From Otatea glauca (taxonomy: Eukaryota; Streptophyta; Magnoliopsida; Poales; Poaceae), in the NCBI GenBank assembly GCA_036346275.1, contig CM070713.1, positions 55,857,567-55,921,566 of the forward strand: a DNA stretch of 64,000 nucleotides, given 5' to 3'. The notes beneath the pieces are model-generated. The model saw only the letters and a list, made by a program, of their open reading frames with translations, did not search any database and was not told the DNA's origin. Shown here piece by piece: positions 20,974 to 36,700 of the stretch (the stretch's first letter is position 1; every line of letters begins with the position of its first letter). Made by a program: the position numbers and the translations under genes.

Positions 20974-23900
20974 TGTAACATCCCAAAAATTTGGATTTTA
21001 GAATGTTTAAATTTGAAAATTCACCATTTGCATTTTTTCCTGAATTAATTTCAGCTTAATATGAATTTTATATTTAAAAGGATTTAATTTGGCTAATCTA
21101 TCCATCAAACAAAAGATTTTCAGTTTTAGTTGGGTTCATTATGCTGCAAGGAATTTTTCTGTATTTTTGAAGATTTTTCTGAATTTATCTGCTATTTATT
21201 TGGATTTATTTGCTTTTATTTGAATTTCTAGAATTATGTTAATTCGAAAAAGGTTCTTATTTTCGAAAATCTTCCTTCGGGCTGAATCCAACTCATGGCC
21301 GTTTCTCACATGACCCGCTCCTTTCGCCTCCGCTCGGCTACGCTTTCCTTCTCTCGCCCGACCTCGGGCTCACAGAAGACCGTGGACGCCGACGTGTGGG
21401 CCACTTTATCGGCCGGCCATTGTGTCCGAGCCGGACTCATGCCGTTTGCTTCGCGCGCCATTGCGTTTTCCTTTTATGCCGCGCCAGTATCCGTCTTTGG
21501 ATTCCTTGGTGTTCGCGCTATTTAAAGCGCCGCGCCGCTCTCTCTTTTCCCGAGTTTAGTCGCCCGTGCGTCGCCAAAATCCAAACCCTAGCCGCTTATT
21601 CTCCGCGCGTGCCGTGGTCTTCAACGTCGTTTTCTTCCGTCGGTGAGACTCATGTTGGTTTTGGTCTCTTCGAGTTCCCGCGTCGTCCTCTTTCTTTTGC
21701 CCCGAATCCGAAGCGCGTCAAGTTGAGTTTTTGCGCGGCCAGAGGTCGTCTTCCCGCCCCGGCGTGCCGCGCCACATGCCGCCATCGCCGCTCGCCGTGG
21801 CCGTGGCCGTCCGATCTCCGCGTCGCGCATCGGATCGCGCCACGTCGCCGCCGTCTCGGCCTCGCCTTCCCGCCATCCGATTCGCGATCTTGCTCGGATC
21901 TTGCCGCGTCATCCGCCGCGTGTCCACTGCGTCGCCGCGCGTGTCGCCGCGTTCGCGCGCGCCGCCTCGCCTCCTCGTCGGCGCCGCCTCGGCTCCGTCT
22001 GCGTGCCGCGTCACTTGCTCGCGTGGCGCCATGTGTCGTGCCACGTCAACCCTAGCCCGCCGCGTGGTCGCCACGTCGGCGTGGTTCGCCACGCGTCGGC
22101 ATCTTCCTCCTCGGTGGACTCACCATCGCGTGGATCGAGCCAGCGACATGTGGGCCCCACGTGTCGTGACATTTCTTTTTCCTTTCTCGGTTTTCCGAAA
22201 ACCGAAATTCGACCAATCACGTCTCGCCACGTGTCGACTTTTGAATTTTACGATGCAGGAATCTTCCAGAGCAGCTCTCCTTTGTTCGAGCTCTGATTCC
22301 AGTGATTCAAATTTCTAAATTCATCTAAATTCAAGATCTATCTTCCAGTACCATTCTTTTCAATTTTTGAATTCTATTTTAATTTGTTTTATTTATTTGC
22401 TCCCGTTTCGCATGTAGACGACGCAGTCGAAGTTCAAGCAAATCAACAGTCGGAGGTAGAACCAGCAAGAGGCAGCGAAGGCAAGTATTCTTTGAACATA
22501 TTGATCCCAAATTTTACAAAATGCCTATATTGTTTTAAATTATGCATGCTTACTTTTATGCAATGTACCTTAAATATAGTTTTAGAATATAGTTAAATAC
22601 CATAATTTGTTATACCCTCATTGGTATTGATCATGTCAAACCTTTGTCACCCTAGTTATACTAGCTATTTTATTTGGTGATAACTAGTAGATTAGCATGG
22701 AACGGTAGAGTTGCTTAGTCCAGCTTAAGCGTTTCGGTATTGTGCCATTATGGGAATCATTTCAAATGTTGTTTAAACTTATTTGTGAAATCGCGGCAAT
22801 TGGTGTTGCTGTTGTGATTTAAGTAAAATAAAGTGGAAATGGTTTAGACCGGGGCGGATGGATGTTTGGCGGGTGCAGAAAGCACGAGACCTTGGTATGT
22901 GAATGCTCCGCCCTAGTCAATTAAGGACCGAGGCGTGTGTTACCATGGACCGAGCACTACCGTACAACCACAAGTCTATATGGGTACGACCTGGCTACAT
23001 AATTTGTGCGTCTCATTATTAGCTTCACTAGTTGGTGAGTGGCAGATATTGGCAGGCGCAAGAGGGGGCTTCTGTACTAGGCAGCTAGAACCCTAACAGC
23101 GTTAATAGTGGGGTTGTACATTGTAAAGGCCTTGTCATGATCTCTCTGCCGACACACCAAAAGAAGTGTGTTAAGTGCATGGCAACAAGAGTCGATCATG
23201 TCTTGTGAGTAAAGTGTACACACTCTGCAGAGTTAAAACTACTTAAGTAGCCGTGCCCACGGTCAAGGGCAGACGAGGTACGCTTGCACATTGTAGATTT
23301 TATGGTTTTGTTTTAAAGGAAAATGTTGGTTTGGGAATCCGTGAGCAGATGGAACTCTCGGGTTATGGTTTGGCAGATGGAGCCAGTCAGGTAGATGGAA
23401 CCTGCTTTAATTGTCATATCAAATTCAATTACTATGCTATTACATTTTTGTTCAAATGATGCTTTGTGAAATTACTATTGGTATTTACAGTTGAACTTTG
23501 CTTTATGCTAAAAGAGCCATATTATACCTTCAATTGTTTAGCCTTGCATATAGTTATCATGCATTATGTTTCCAAGACTTGCGGAGTACATTTTGTGCTT
23601 GCCCTTGCAACATCCCCAACCTTCCACAGAAGAGTTCGCAGAAGCTGAAGGTGACTACGATTTCTACGCTTGTGGTTACGACGAAGGTGATCCGGAATGC
23701 TAGGACGCGAATCCCAGTCGATTGCCTGTTGGGCAAATGGATGGGCTTATCCTGCTTTTGTTATTTCGTTTCCGCTGTTTCTTTTGAACTCAAGCCATGA
23801 TGCTGCTTATTTGTAATAATTGGCTATAAGGCTAATACTCTTTTGCTTACTTAATATTATTTGATTCGTGATATGGATGTGTTGTCATCACTGTTTCCAC

Positions 23901-23974
23901 TGTGTGTGCTAGCTTTTCCTGGACTAGCACAGGTTATACACAGAGGGTTCGGATTTGGAGATCTGGTCCCGACA
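20974..23974 (+). mobile_element. 3.0-kb solo LTR with perfect 5-bp target duplication
   Basis: Starts TGTAACATCCCAAAAATTTG and ends GATCTGGTCCCGACA, flanked by GTATT on both sides (20969-20973 and 23975-23979). The copia integrase region continues across it, so it is a clean insertion. No primer site, gag or second LTR follows, hence a solo LTR produced by LTR-LTR recombination. A GC-rich zone (21290-22160) full of CGCC/CACGT words probably holds the promoter. The long LTR and start sequence suggest a Ty3/gypsy-type grass family, but no coding domain confirms this. A second copy of the family lies inverted at 61298-64000. Confidence 0.92.
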
Positions 23975-23979
23975 GTATT

Positions 23980-24166
23980 GATCATGGGGACAAAATTCTT
24001 ATGACCAACTGACTAATACTCCTGCTAACCCTGTTACTAATGGTGAATTTTCTGGAGAATTTAGTGGTGGTTTGCAGGCAATAATGCCCTCTGGCGGGAT
24101 ACAGATTGGTGCCAATCCCCAGGCTGATCCGCATGTCAGTCCGAGGAATGTTGCGGACGGGTTCTC
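23980..24166 (+). pseudogene. Copia inverted half, distal end
   Basis: Continues the inverted copia segment after the solo LTR. Frames give fragments ending in QADPHVSPRNVADGFS, identical in meaning to the minus-strand start of the RT half at 18655-18601. This is therefore the duplicated inversion edge, directly abutting the inner edge of the right LTR at about 24170-24180. Confidence 0.8.
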
Positions 24167-24179
24167 ATCTCCCGTAGGA

Positions 24180-24392
24180 GGCCGCGTATTTGTATTTATA
24201 CTGACCAAGAACTGCCCTTGGCGTGGCTTACATGAGAAGGCATAATCCGAGATTGATGCATGGCCGATCATATTTATGGTATAACAAAGATTTCCTACAA
24301 TAGCTATAGACAAGATCTAAACTAATCAGCCCAATCAATCTCGGATACGCATGCAGAGATATACATGATTGATATCTTAACAAGCTCTAACA
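24180..24392 (-). repeat. Copia LTR, right copy (5' LTR)
   Basis: 213 bp, same length and orientation as the left copy. In minus sense it begins TGTTAGAGCTTGTTAAGATA. In a normal element the primer site would follow its inner edge (to the left in the window). Instead the end of the inverted integrase half follows, and the primer-site-like sequence is found at 18658. The right flank (ATCTGATGAGG) returns directly to the LINE. Confidence 0.9.
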
Positions 24393-25334
24393 ATCTGATG
24401 AGGAGGATTCTATCATTTGGGAATATAATTCTTCTGGCTTATATGATATGCTATCTTTGTATGCTATTGTCAACTTTAGAGGTATTATGCCCGTTTTTAT
24501 CCCTGCGGTGTGGAAAATTGCTGTGCTCCCCAGGATTCATATCTTTCAGTGGCTGCTAAGTCATAACAAGCTTCTTACTAGAGACAATCTGGCTAACAGA
24601 CAAGAAGTTGCAGATACTTCCTGTATCATGAAAAACAATCAGTACTTCATTTGTTCTTTGACTGTGGTGTACTAGAGATTTGGGCTAATGTTTCTGAAAT
24701 GCTTGGTAGGAGGGTTGGTTACAAATTTGAATCAATTGCCTCTCTTTGGATTAGTGATAAGAAAATTAAGGTGTTGAACATTTGCTGTGCAGATACTATG
24801 TGGAACATATGGAAGTTGAGAAATGATTTTGTTTTCTATAGAATTTCTTGGTCTGGTTTGCATGTCTTTTGGAGGAGATTGGGTCAGACTTTAAAGCAAT
24901 AGAGACTGCTATGCCCTGGCTCCAATTTGCAGATGATGGAAATCTTCATTGGACTGCTGGATACCAAGGCGACGGCCCCGCCCCGCTCAGGATTGGATGA
25001 CGCTGAAGAAACTGAAGACAAACTATGGTGAATCAGCGACAAAAGAAGAAGTAGAAGCAGTGAACTGAAGATGTTACCAAACAACACAAGAGGCGCGAGC
25101 ATATCCTGATGGTCCACAAGCTTTCATGGAAAGATTGACATATGCTATCTGCGTGATTTGGCTTGTAATGAATAAATCCCATAGTTTAGGGCTATATCGA
25201 TTAAGATTTAGTGGTGCAGTAGGTCCACGCTAGTTGTTCTGCTCTGTTCCCTGAACAAAGTTGCTGTTTCGTTTTGGGTTTGATTTTGAATAAAAATGGA
25301 ACTGGGCCTTTCCGCCCTCGGTTCTAAAAAAAAA
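24393..25334 (+). mobile_element. LINE retrotransposon, part 2 (zf-RVT domain and 3' end)
   Basis: Plus-strand frames give DEEDSIIWEYNSSGLYDM and AVWKIAVLPRIHIFQWLLSH then NKLLTRDNLANR, the zf-RVT domain at the end of plant LINE ORF2. A 3' untranslated region ends TTTCCGCCCTCGGTTCTAAAAAAAAA, a typical LINE tail. This is the continuation of the fragment at 13745-15346, split by two later LTR insertions. It sits only 30 bp from a PMS1 exon. Confidence 0.87.
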
Positions 25335-25365
25335 CAGATGAAAATGATGAGTTTTGCTTACTCAC

Positions 25366-28300
25366 TGAAGAAGAGGCTGAATGTTTAAAGTTGTTGATTG
25401 TGAAAGGCTCTCAAAGTTGTTCTTCTCATCATCAGCATGCTAATAACACAAGAAAACATTAACCACTAGATACGAGGTATCCAGCAAGTTGCAACTCATA
25501 TATCTAGGGGTTTGTATAATGGTGTCACAACGCTATACTGAAAAGAATGTATAAAGATACTTGATCTACAATAAACAGGTCCTGGTCCAGGTTTCCAATG
25601 ATAAAACCAAGATTAAACTGCCCAGCAACCTGAAGATGCAATAGTTAGTGCTCTAAAAAAACAAAATGTACAACACTATTTTTAATATTGCCACCTATTC
25701 TAACATAATGAATATGCAACATTCAAGCAAATAAATAAAGAGGTCACAACAACAAATTACTTTTGAATAAATTAACAAAGGCAGTCCATATATTGCAACT
25801 TGCAAGGCACTTGTAACAGTGACACGATCTATGGTACTTGGTAGGGATTGAACAGGAGCAAAGCTACTATAGATCGACTGCCCTCAGGATACAACAAAGT
25901 TCTACAGATGGTCACTCCAAAAGCACAAAATGATGTCAATATGTCCAAGTTCATGAATCACAATTGCCAAAAGTCAGAGTGGTTCCTCATAAGCGTACAT
26001 AAGAGTTATTTAAGAATGAGATTTAGAAAAAAAGGAAAAGGTAAAACAATATTGCAAGGCAACTAGGCAAGATCATGATCTAGATAGCTAGAGGACTTTC
26101 ATACGCTAAGCCCACAATTTCACAGGGAACCTCAGGGGGAAAGGAGAATATTAAAAAGAACCTCCATTTCTCCAAAATCATGTTTACTGAAAAGCCTGTC
26201 CAACTCATTGGTGACTGCAGATAAAGAATTCGATTTTCCCTCATCACCTTTGGTACATAATTACCCAGTGTTGCAGTTTTATAACACCTAGTTAAGGGCA
26301 AGTAAACTAGTCATTTAAAAAACCCAACTTCTTATGACAATAGAACTTGTTTATAACAACAGCATAAGCCACCTTGTAGTTTTCCTGGGGCAATAGACAT
26401 TGTTTGCATGTGATATCATAAAGCCATGCTTTCTTCTTCTCCTAAGCTCGGCAACCTTAAATTGCATAACTGGATAAGATACTGATGTATAACATACTGC
26501 AGTGGCATTATCTTGATCATGAGCGTCAGGTAAAGGAATATTGGTCAATGTATTTTGATGTTCCTCTTCAGATATTTATTGGGAGCACCAGAATTTGAAA
26601 GGCATCGATCATCCTGTTCATCCTGAAAGGATTGCATCATCTCATTATGCAACCAACCCATGAAATGACGACATGTGAAAAGCTTTTGTTTGTTTGAGTT
26701 GGACACATGCCAAATCACAACATAGCTAGTCAGACAAACCACTCCAAAAACAATTTCGATATATTTCAAATTTTAAAAGGTGATGTGAAAATGCCAGAAG
26801 TAGATTGATGATGCCTTATTAACTCACAATAGTTGAGAAAGTCACCATGAATTTCTTTAAAATATAAGATCACTAGGCAAAGACACTTAACATGAACGGC
26901 AAGAAACCAGAGGCATAGCCAGCCCATTTCTGTGGGCCCCACAGGTTTTTTTTTTTTTTTGCAAAAATGCCTAATTTATATTATTTACACACAAGTTCAT
27001 AAAAGTCTAGAGATATTATAATAGTTGATCCCACAGGTTTCAAGACCTGGCTGCGCCACTGCAAGAAACAATCAATTAAGGGCAAGTAAAGCAAGAATAT
27101 GAACAAAAATAGAAAGGTTGGCAATAGTGTAATCTCTTAGATAAATCTAATGGAAAGAGATGCAGATCTTGCTACACAAAATTCTGCCTTACCACATCAG
27201 ATTCTGTAGTGTGAAATTCGCATGGACCGGTGCATTTGCTTCTAAACTTGTTCTCCTCACTTGTTCCGAGCATGTCCCCCTTCATAGCACTGGAGCTTCA
27301 GAAATAAGATTGCAACTGTCTTCGTGCTTCCTCTTGTTGAGTGATAGAAAGTTCATAAGAGAAGATTGAACGGTACTTGAACGGGAGGACTTTGCAGCAA
27401 GCCCTGTTCTAGCATGATTTGGTTCCATTGGATAACTTTTTGCTTCTGCAGGCATTCTTTTAGGCTTTCATACCGGAAGGCTGCAAGCCAAGCAGATCTA
27501 TCAACCTGAATGGCTGGGCCCCTTGGCAAGGGGCTCGCATCTCTGGAGATAGCTCCAATGGCTACCCTTGTCACTTTCTGACTCTCCAGTGGAACCTGAC
27601 GATCGTTATCTGTTTCGTCCTTGTCATCATCATTTTCAAGTGATGAGAAATTATCTGTTTCTATTAAATCTGTGTCTTCATGCCTATCAATACCAGGATC
27701 CACTTCCTTTTCGGGGTCTTCAATGTGATTGATGGAGAAACTGCACTGCTGAAGGCAGTGCAGATTTTCAATAGCTTCCCGTAAAGATAGCAAATGGTAT
27801 GCTCGGATGAGAAATTTTTTTTCTCTGATCAGGTGCGACATTCACATCATAAGATGTGGTTGGGATACAGAAATTCAGAATAGCCATAGGATATTGCTTG
27901 GAATTTGAGCTTCTGTACAGCTCATTAACAAGTTTGGTGACCTTTGGCATGTACACAGGTCTGCCATTTACATAGAAGAATTGTCTATCTCCTGAATTGC
28001 GACCGCTACCAGGTCCAGGTTTGAAAAGAAAGCCTTCTACCTGGCAGCCATCTGAGATGGTCACACTGAAGGCCTCCAAGCATTTGAAAGTGTTCAAACC
28101 AAATATGGTAATGATATTTGTCTTTCAGTGAACTGTTTCCTTGAGTTCTAAGCACCACCACTTTAGAGTTTTTGCCGACAATATTTGTGCAAAGTAATCT
28201 GACCCATTTGGCAATCAAGGCATCTGCCTAACATATATAAGGCACGATAGTTAGTAATGGAAGACAATAAAACTTCAGCATTTATCAGAAAACAACAAAG

Positions 28301-28583
28301 TACTCCATGAAGCAAAACAATAAAGAAGTATGATAAAAGAACAATTGGACTTCAACATTCAACAACTTGACAGAATACTTGCAAAGCAAATTTACAAAAC
28401 AAAATGCAAAACTCACATTCAGCAAGCAGATCACTTTCCCGTACTCCTTCCGAATATTCCTACCGAACTCCTTGCTCCGAACCGGCAATGTGGAGAACAA
28501 TTTCTCAATGGTCACGGTGATTCCAACAGGCCGCCTGGTCTTCCTCTCACTGATCACCACGCCAGAGTGCTCAAACTCCGACC
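25366..28583 (-). pseudogene. PMS1: PMS1 relic: middle exons (transducer, linker, DQHA motif)
   Basis: Exon 28583-28417 reads EFEHSGVVISERKTRRPVGI, then LFSTLPVRSKEFGRNIRKEY, and ends at AAT|GTGAGT; its 5' part is cut off by repeat DNA. The next exon starts at 28227 (ALIAKWVRLLCTN) and runs on through SGDRQFFYVNGRPVYMPKVT, REAIENLHCLQQCSFSINHI and the linker to about 27160, with frame changes near 28110, 27820 and 27345 and linker stops. Distal linker exons lie at about 26700-26373 (YPVMQFKVAELRRRRK) and 26287-26162. Exon 25629-25561 is VAGQFNLGFIIGNLDQDLFI-VDQ. Exon 25439-25366 is HADDEKNNFESLSQSTTLNI. Joined by a normal GT/AG pair, the last two still spell the DQHA(x2)E(x4)E metal-binding endonuclease motif. 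Confidence 0.93.
26908..27061. mobile_element. hAT-type MITE with perfect 8-bp TSD
   Basis: 154 bp flanked by CAAGAAAC on both sides (26900-26907, 27062-27069). The ends read CAGAGGCATAGCCAGCCC and, in complement, CAGTGGCGCAGCCAGGTC, an imperfect terminal inverted repeat of the common grass 'CAGTGGCGGAGCCAG' type. A T-rich run is in the middle. It lies in an expanded linker region of the PMS1 relic. Confidence 0.88.
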
Positions 28584-29546
28584 AAGGTTTCAAATCTCGT
28601 TTTGGTTGACATCTCGAATGCGGCTGAAATCAAAAATTTCGCCAAGATCTCGGAATTTCGGACAAATTCCAGACTAAATACAAAAATCAAAATTCAAATC
28701 CAGTTTTTTTCCAACTGAGATTTCCGAGATTTCGCCGAGAAATACTGAAATTTCGCCAAGAAATGCCGAGATTTCGGTAAAATTGAACTGAGCGAAAAAT
28801 GGTGCAAAACACGTTGAAAAATTTTGGAATTTTTTGAGGATGGTATTGACACATCACTAATATTCCGATAAAAATTTAAGATGATGATCAAGCCTGAAGA
28901 ATTTTTAAAAATTCTAGCAAGTGGTACTATCCTGATAAAAGGCTGTCTGGCAAATTTGAACTGAATAAAAAATGGAACAAACCACATTAGAAAAAAAATT
29001 AGATAGTCCTGACGCATAAATAATATTGCCATAAAAATTTCAGATGACGACTAAGCCTCAGGAATTTTAAAAAATTCTGATAGTGCTACTGTCCTGATAA
29101 AAGCCTTACCGGCAAACTTCAACCGAATGAAAAATGGTTCAAGCCACGTTATAAAATTCTAAAAAAAATTTGGATGGTTTTGATGAATAATTAATATTTA
29201 CATAAAAATTTCAGATGATGAACAAGCACGAGGAATTTTCAAAAATTTTGACAGTGCTACTATCCTGATAAAAACCTGATGATAAATACATAAATTTGGT
29301 TGAGCAACCAAAAAAGGTTTAGAGTTTTTGAAACTTTTAAAGAAGGGTGATAAGGAAATGCTTAAGCTCTTATAAAAATTTTGGATCATAATTACACTCC
29401 AATGAATTTATAAAATTCTTACAAGGGTACTATACCATTTATGTTCCTTCTGTTTTTGTTTTTTGAAAGATAACAAATGAAGTTCAATGCTTCCATAGAT
29501 GTATGGTGAGGATGAGAGCATAGGGTTGCGCATGATTGGGAGGGTG
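28584..29546. repeat. hAT-like subterminal repeats (GAGATTTCG words and ~150-bp tandem units)
   Basis: Starts immediately after the truncated PMS1 exon with TTTCAAATCTCG and is dense in AATTTCG/CGAGATTTCG words up to 28780. At least three tandem units of about 145-160 bp follow (28800-29280), each carrying ATAAAAATTTCAGATGATGA, a TGCTACTATCCTGATAAAA-like phrase and AATGAAAAATGGTTCAA. A related set occurs at 38180-38620 in the same, not inverted, orientation. Probably the non-coding part of a hAT element whose transposase relic lies at 33790-37148. Confidence 0.6.
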
Positions 29547-33095
<3,549 letters not shown>

Positions 33096-33789
33096 CATTT
33101 TCATATTAGATGACATTATGAAGAGTTAATGTCCCAAATTTGATCCAAAAATTTGAAATTCGGTGGAAAATACCGAGGTCTTGACCTAAAATGGCAAAAT
33201 TTTGGCTGAAAATGCCAAAATTTTGCCACTTTTGCACTAGTCGTGAAATTGCCTCATGATGGTACTAAAAATTGGGAAAAATATTAGAAAATGACAAAAG
33301 AATTTATCTACATTTCCTATCTGTTTTAATGCAACATACTAAATATTTTGACATGAAAGACCGTGAAGTTAGAAATTTCAGCAGCATTTCGGCTGATATT
33401 CGGATTTTGAAGGTTACAATCAGCAAGAATCAATATATATTGTCATCAGAAAATGATAGGCATGAAATAAAATTGATACATATGATAGTTCAATACATAT
33501 ACACCACAAATATAACCATACAAGAGCACATTCACCATATATATGACCATACAAGGGTGGTTAATAAACGTGAGAACTACCTGTGAAAGCATGGATGATG
33601 CCAGAGCGCAACGCTTAGCCCGAATCACCTGCAAGAGGCATAATTAAAGAATGAGTATGTATTATAATCATGTATTGCAAGAAGATGTAAAAGCATAATT
33701 AATACGAGGACTATGAACTTTTTTTGCAAGAAGATGCATAATTAAAAAAGGAGTACGATCATGCAAAGCATTAACAACAATGCATTTAC

Positions 33790-36700
33790 GTACGCGTGTG
33801 GTGCAAACTGCACCTCCGTGTTATCGACAATTATCTCGTGATACCTCCTCTGGTGTTGTTGCTTGTACTCTTCCCAGGTCATGTCCCGTGGTAGCCAAGC
33901 AGACTTCCAATGTTCATAATGAGCCATCCAGGTGTCATGATTCTCTGACTGGTAAAGGTACCTGACAGACGTGTCTCATGCATACGGATCGGCATAGGGA
34001 TCAGTGTAGTCAAACAAGGATGACATGCTCAATCCGTCGTAACTCTATCTGTGATCGTACCCTACCACAGGAGTACCCAGGCTGCTCATTCGAGAAGCCC
34101 CAATGGCTCGAAGATTGGCTGCTAGACCATGAGCCGATGTCATCCTGGGGCTGTCCTACCTGCCGCCCACTCCCACCACTCATCGCGTCCTTCCCCATAC
34201 TATGGGTATGCCTCTATGAGCCCTTTGTCGGGGTGCTTCCTCCCTTTGCGTTCCTCCCGGTGATTGTGGCTGTGAATGGGGTCTGAGGGAGTAGCGGGCA
34301 TCGTCCATCTCATCGTCGCTTCTAGAGTCTATCGCCGAGCTACTATTGGTGGACTCCTGGTACTGCACCTTTTGAGGGGGTGTGTTCATGTCATCGTCGC
34401 TGCTCACATCAGGCTCGTCGTCATTTTATGCCTTTCCTTTTCCCTTAACACGCTAGTTGCGTGACAACTTTGTCAACCCACCTAAAGCACCCGCTAGCAT
34501 GTCATCATCGTCGTTGGTACCACACTTCCTATTCCCTGTGTGGGTCTAACAAATCGTGAACTCCGCCCAATCTGGGAGGCTCTTCCCACTTGCGGCCAGT
34601 TGGAAGTAATATTAACACCGTTGTGAGATTTCCACATACATGATAACAAAGTAGAACATAACATAATTTCACGTTACCTGTGGCCTTGTTCATCTCTTCC
34701 GATGAGATGGTGTCAACCACAAATCTTGCTGGGAGGGGTGGGTCGTACCCACTATCCTCGTCGAGAAGAGGCTCCCCACTAGACCTAGAGGAATCGAACC
34801 ACTCTGCAATAGGGTCGCTACTCGGATGCATCGCACCCTCAATGAGGCGATCCAATGGGTCATCATACTGGGACTGGTGGGCAGATTTGTAGTCTCATAG
34901 GCGAAGTTAGAGATTGTAGTGCACGAACATGAGTTGTTGGAGCTTTGCATAATTTAATCGATTTCTTAGCTGCATGTGCACTAAGGCAAATGTACTCCAA
35001 TTGCGCTCACAATCACTGGACGATGTGTAATGCGACACCAACTTCAAGGCATACTTCTGCAACGCTGGCATCTTATTCTCGAACGCCATCCACCATTGAG
35101 CTGCAAACAACACGACAAAAGATAAGTGCGTCAGTCAGTGCATGACAACAATACTTGCAATTTTTTAAGTACCAACTGTCATGTGGGGATCGGCAGCGTT
35201 GGTCTGCGCAAGGTGGGTGGCCAGCCGTCCCCTCCTAAGATGGTATATGTTAGCTTCCCGTAAGGCCTGCACCGCGCTTCTGTCGTCCTCAACTAAATTG
35301 CCTAGGGCAGTAGACAGTGCTCCCATGAACACCGGAGTGCTGCATATATTGTACTTAAACTGAGACTGTAGGTCGAGCATAGAGGCTGCAATGGACAAAT
35401 CATTATATAGTTACCACAATAGATACAAATATTGTATAGTTAGTACAACAGAAATGAACATATTAATTTCACCGACCTGCTTGCACATACGTGATATCCC
35501 TTATTTCAACGAACCTCTTTTCTATGACTTTCATGAATATCTTGTACTGCTCTTCGTCCTCACATAAGTGTTTGTTATACTCAGTCCTCACAATTGCGTA
35601 CTGCATCATGACACCACTTATTGTTGGCAACTTGTTTTGATCCACGAACCTCAACATCCTGTACAAGGGTTCTACGACCAAGACGGACCACTCCAAAAAG
35701 TCCCAAAAACCCCTGTCGACGAGGTGGTCATATGTAAACTTGCCCTCGTCCATCCCAGCCCACATGCTACTTGTCCAATTTGGATGTGTCATTCATTGCT
35801 GAAACTTCTCCCTATTTTCAAGAAGCTATCCAGGAAATTAAAGGTCATGCTAAACATAGAGGCATTTGGCATCACCAACTCTCCACCTATGTGTTGCCTC
35901 ATCTGTGCATGCATATTCTTGTGGTTGTACAAGAAGCGGCAAATCCTCTTCACCTCTCTCACAATCTGTTTGATATGTGGGACGTCGCACATGTATTTCA
36001 GCATAAGGTTCACTGTGTAGTGTGCCAAGCACGGCTGCCATATAATCCGTGGGTACTGCACTCGTAACAACTAGCACACTTTCTTGAAGTTGGTCACATT
36101 GTCAGTAACCACTTGCACCACATGCTCTGCCCCAATTTCCTCAGCCACGACTTTTGTTATCTCGCTTAGCAGGTAATTATGGTCCTAGAACTTGCCTGTG
36201 GCATCAACGATCTTTTGGTAGAACATTACCCTATTGCAGTACACCATAAAGTTGATAATGCTCTACTAAGTAGGTCCAGTCCAAACGTCACATATAACTG
36301 TTACACCAAATGTGGCCCAGTCGTCTATGAACTTTCGAAGGTACTGAACAATCTCCTGCTCATTCTCGTCCAGGTACTTTCCATCAATCTCGTGGGCCCG
36401 TGGTGCATGAACCCTTGGGCCTAGCTCCTACGCCAGCTTGAGTGCACTATCCACCGTGGGCATGAATGTTAGTACAATCATTACAACAATTGTAACTTAC
36501 AAACCTATAATTGTTTCATACCTGTGAAGTACAGACACTCGGCCTTCCCTTCCTGGAATTGTATTAGCATGGAACCACTTGGACCATGCCCTCCCTAGCT
36601 TCTGCCTCGCCCTCTGCCTGAATGAAGTGTCAATACAGGGTTGCTGCGAGGCACCACTCTGTGCAAGGTCAAGATCGATGGAGCCATAGCTTTCCCACAT

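Larger units (their letters stand above)
16569..24392 (-). mobile_element. Short-LTR Ty1/copia element with inverted gag-integrase half
   Basis: Two 213-bp direct repeats (16569-16781 and 24180-24392) begin TGTTAGAG in minus sense and are the LTRs. A polypurine tract (GATTGAGGGGGAA in minus sense) abuts the left one, so the element is minus-oriented. RT-RNaseH lies on the minus strand next to that tract, as expected. Gag, protease and integrase are on the plus strand, from a primer-site-like GGATCAGAGCC at 18658 to about 24166, so this half is inverted relative to the LTRs. About 55 bp around 'HVSPRNVADGF' are present at both inversion edges in opposite orientation (18601-18655 and 24111-24166). 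Short LTRs and domain order suggest the Ale/Retrofit lineage (inference). Not autonomous. Confidence 0.85.

Noticed and set aside
21396..22318. Several long overlapping open frames (up to 219 codons) in GC-rich DNA
   Set aside because: Arg/Pro/Ser-rich frames on both strands inside the GC-rich zone of the solo LTR; the related LTR at 63.1-63.9 kb shows the same artefact.
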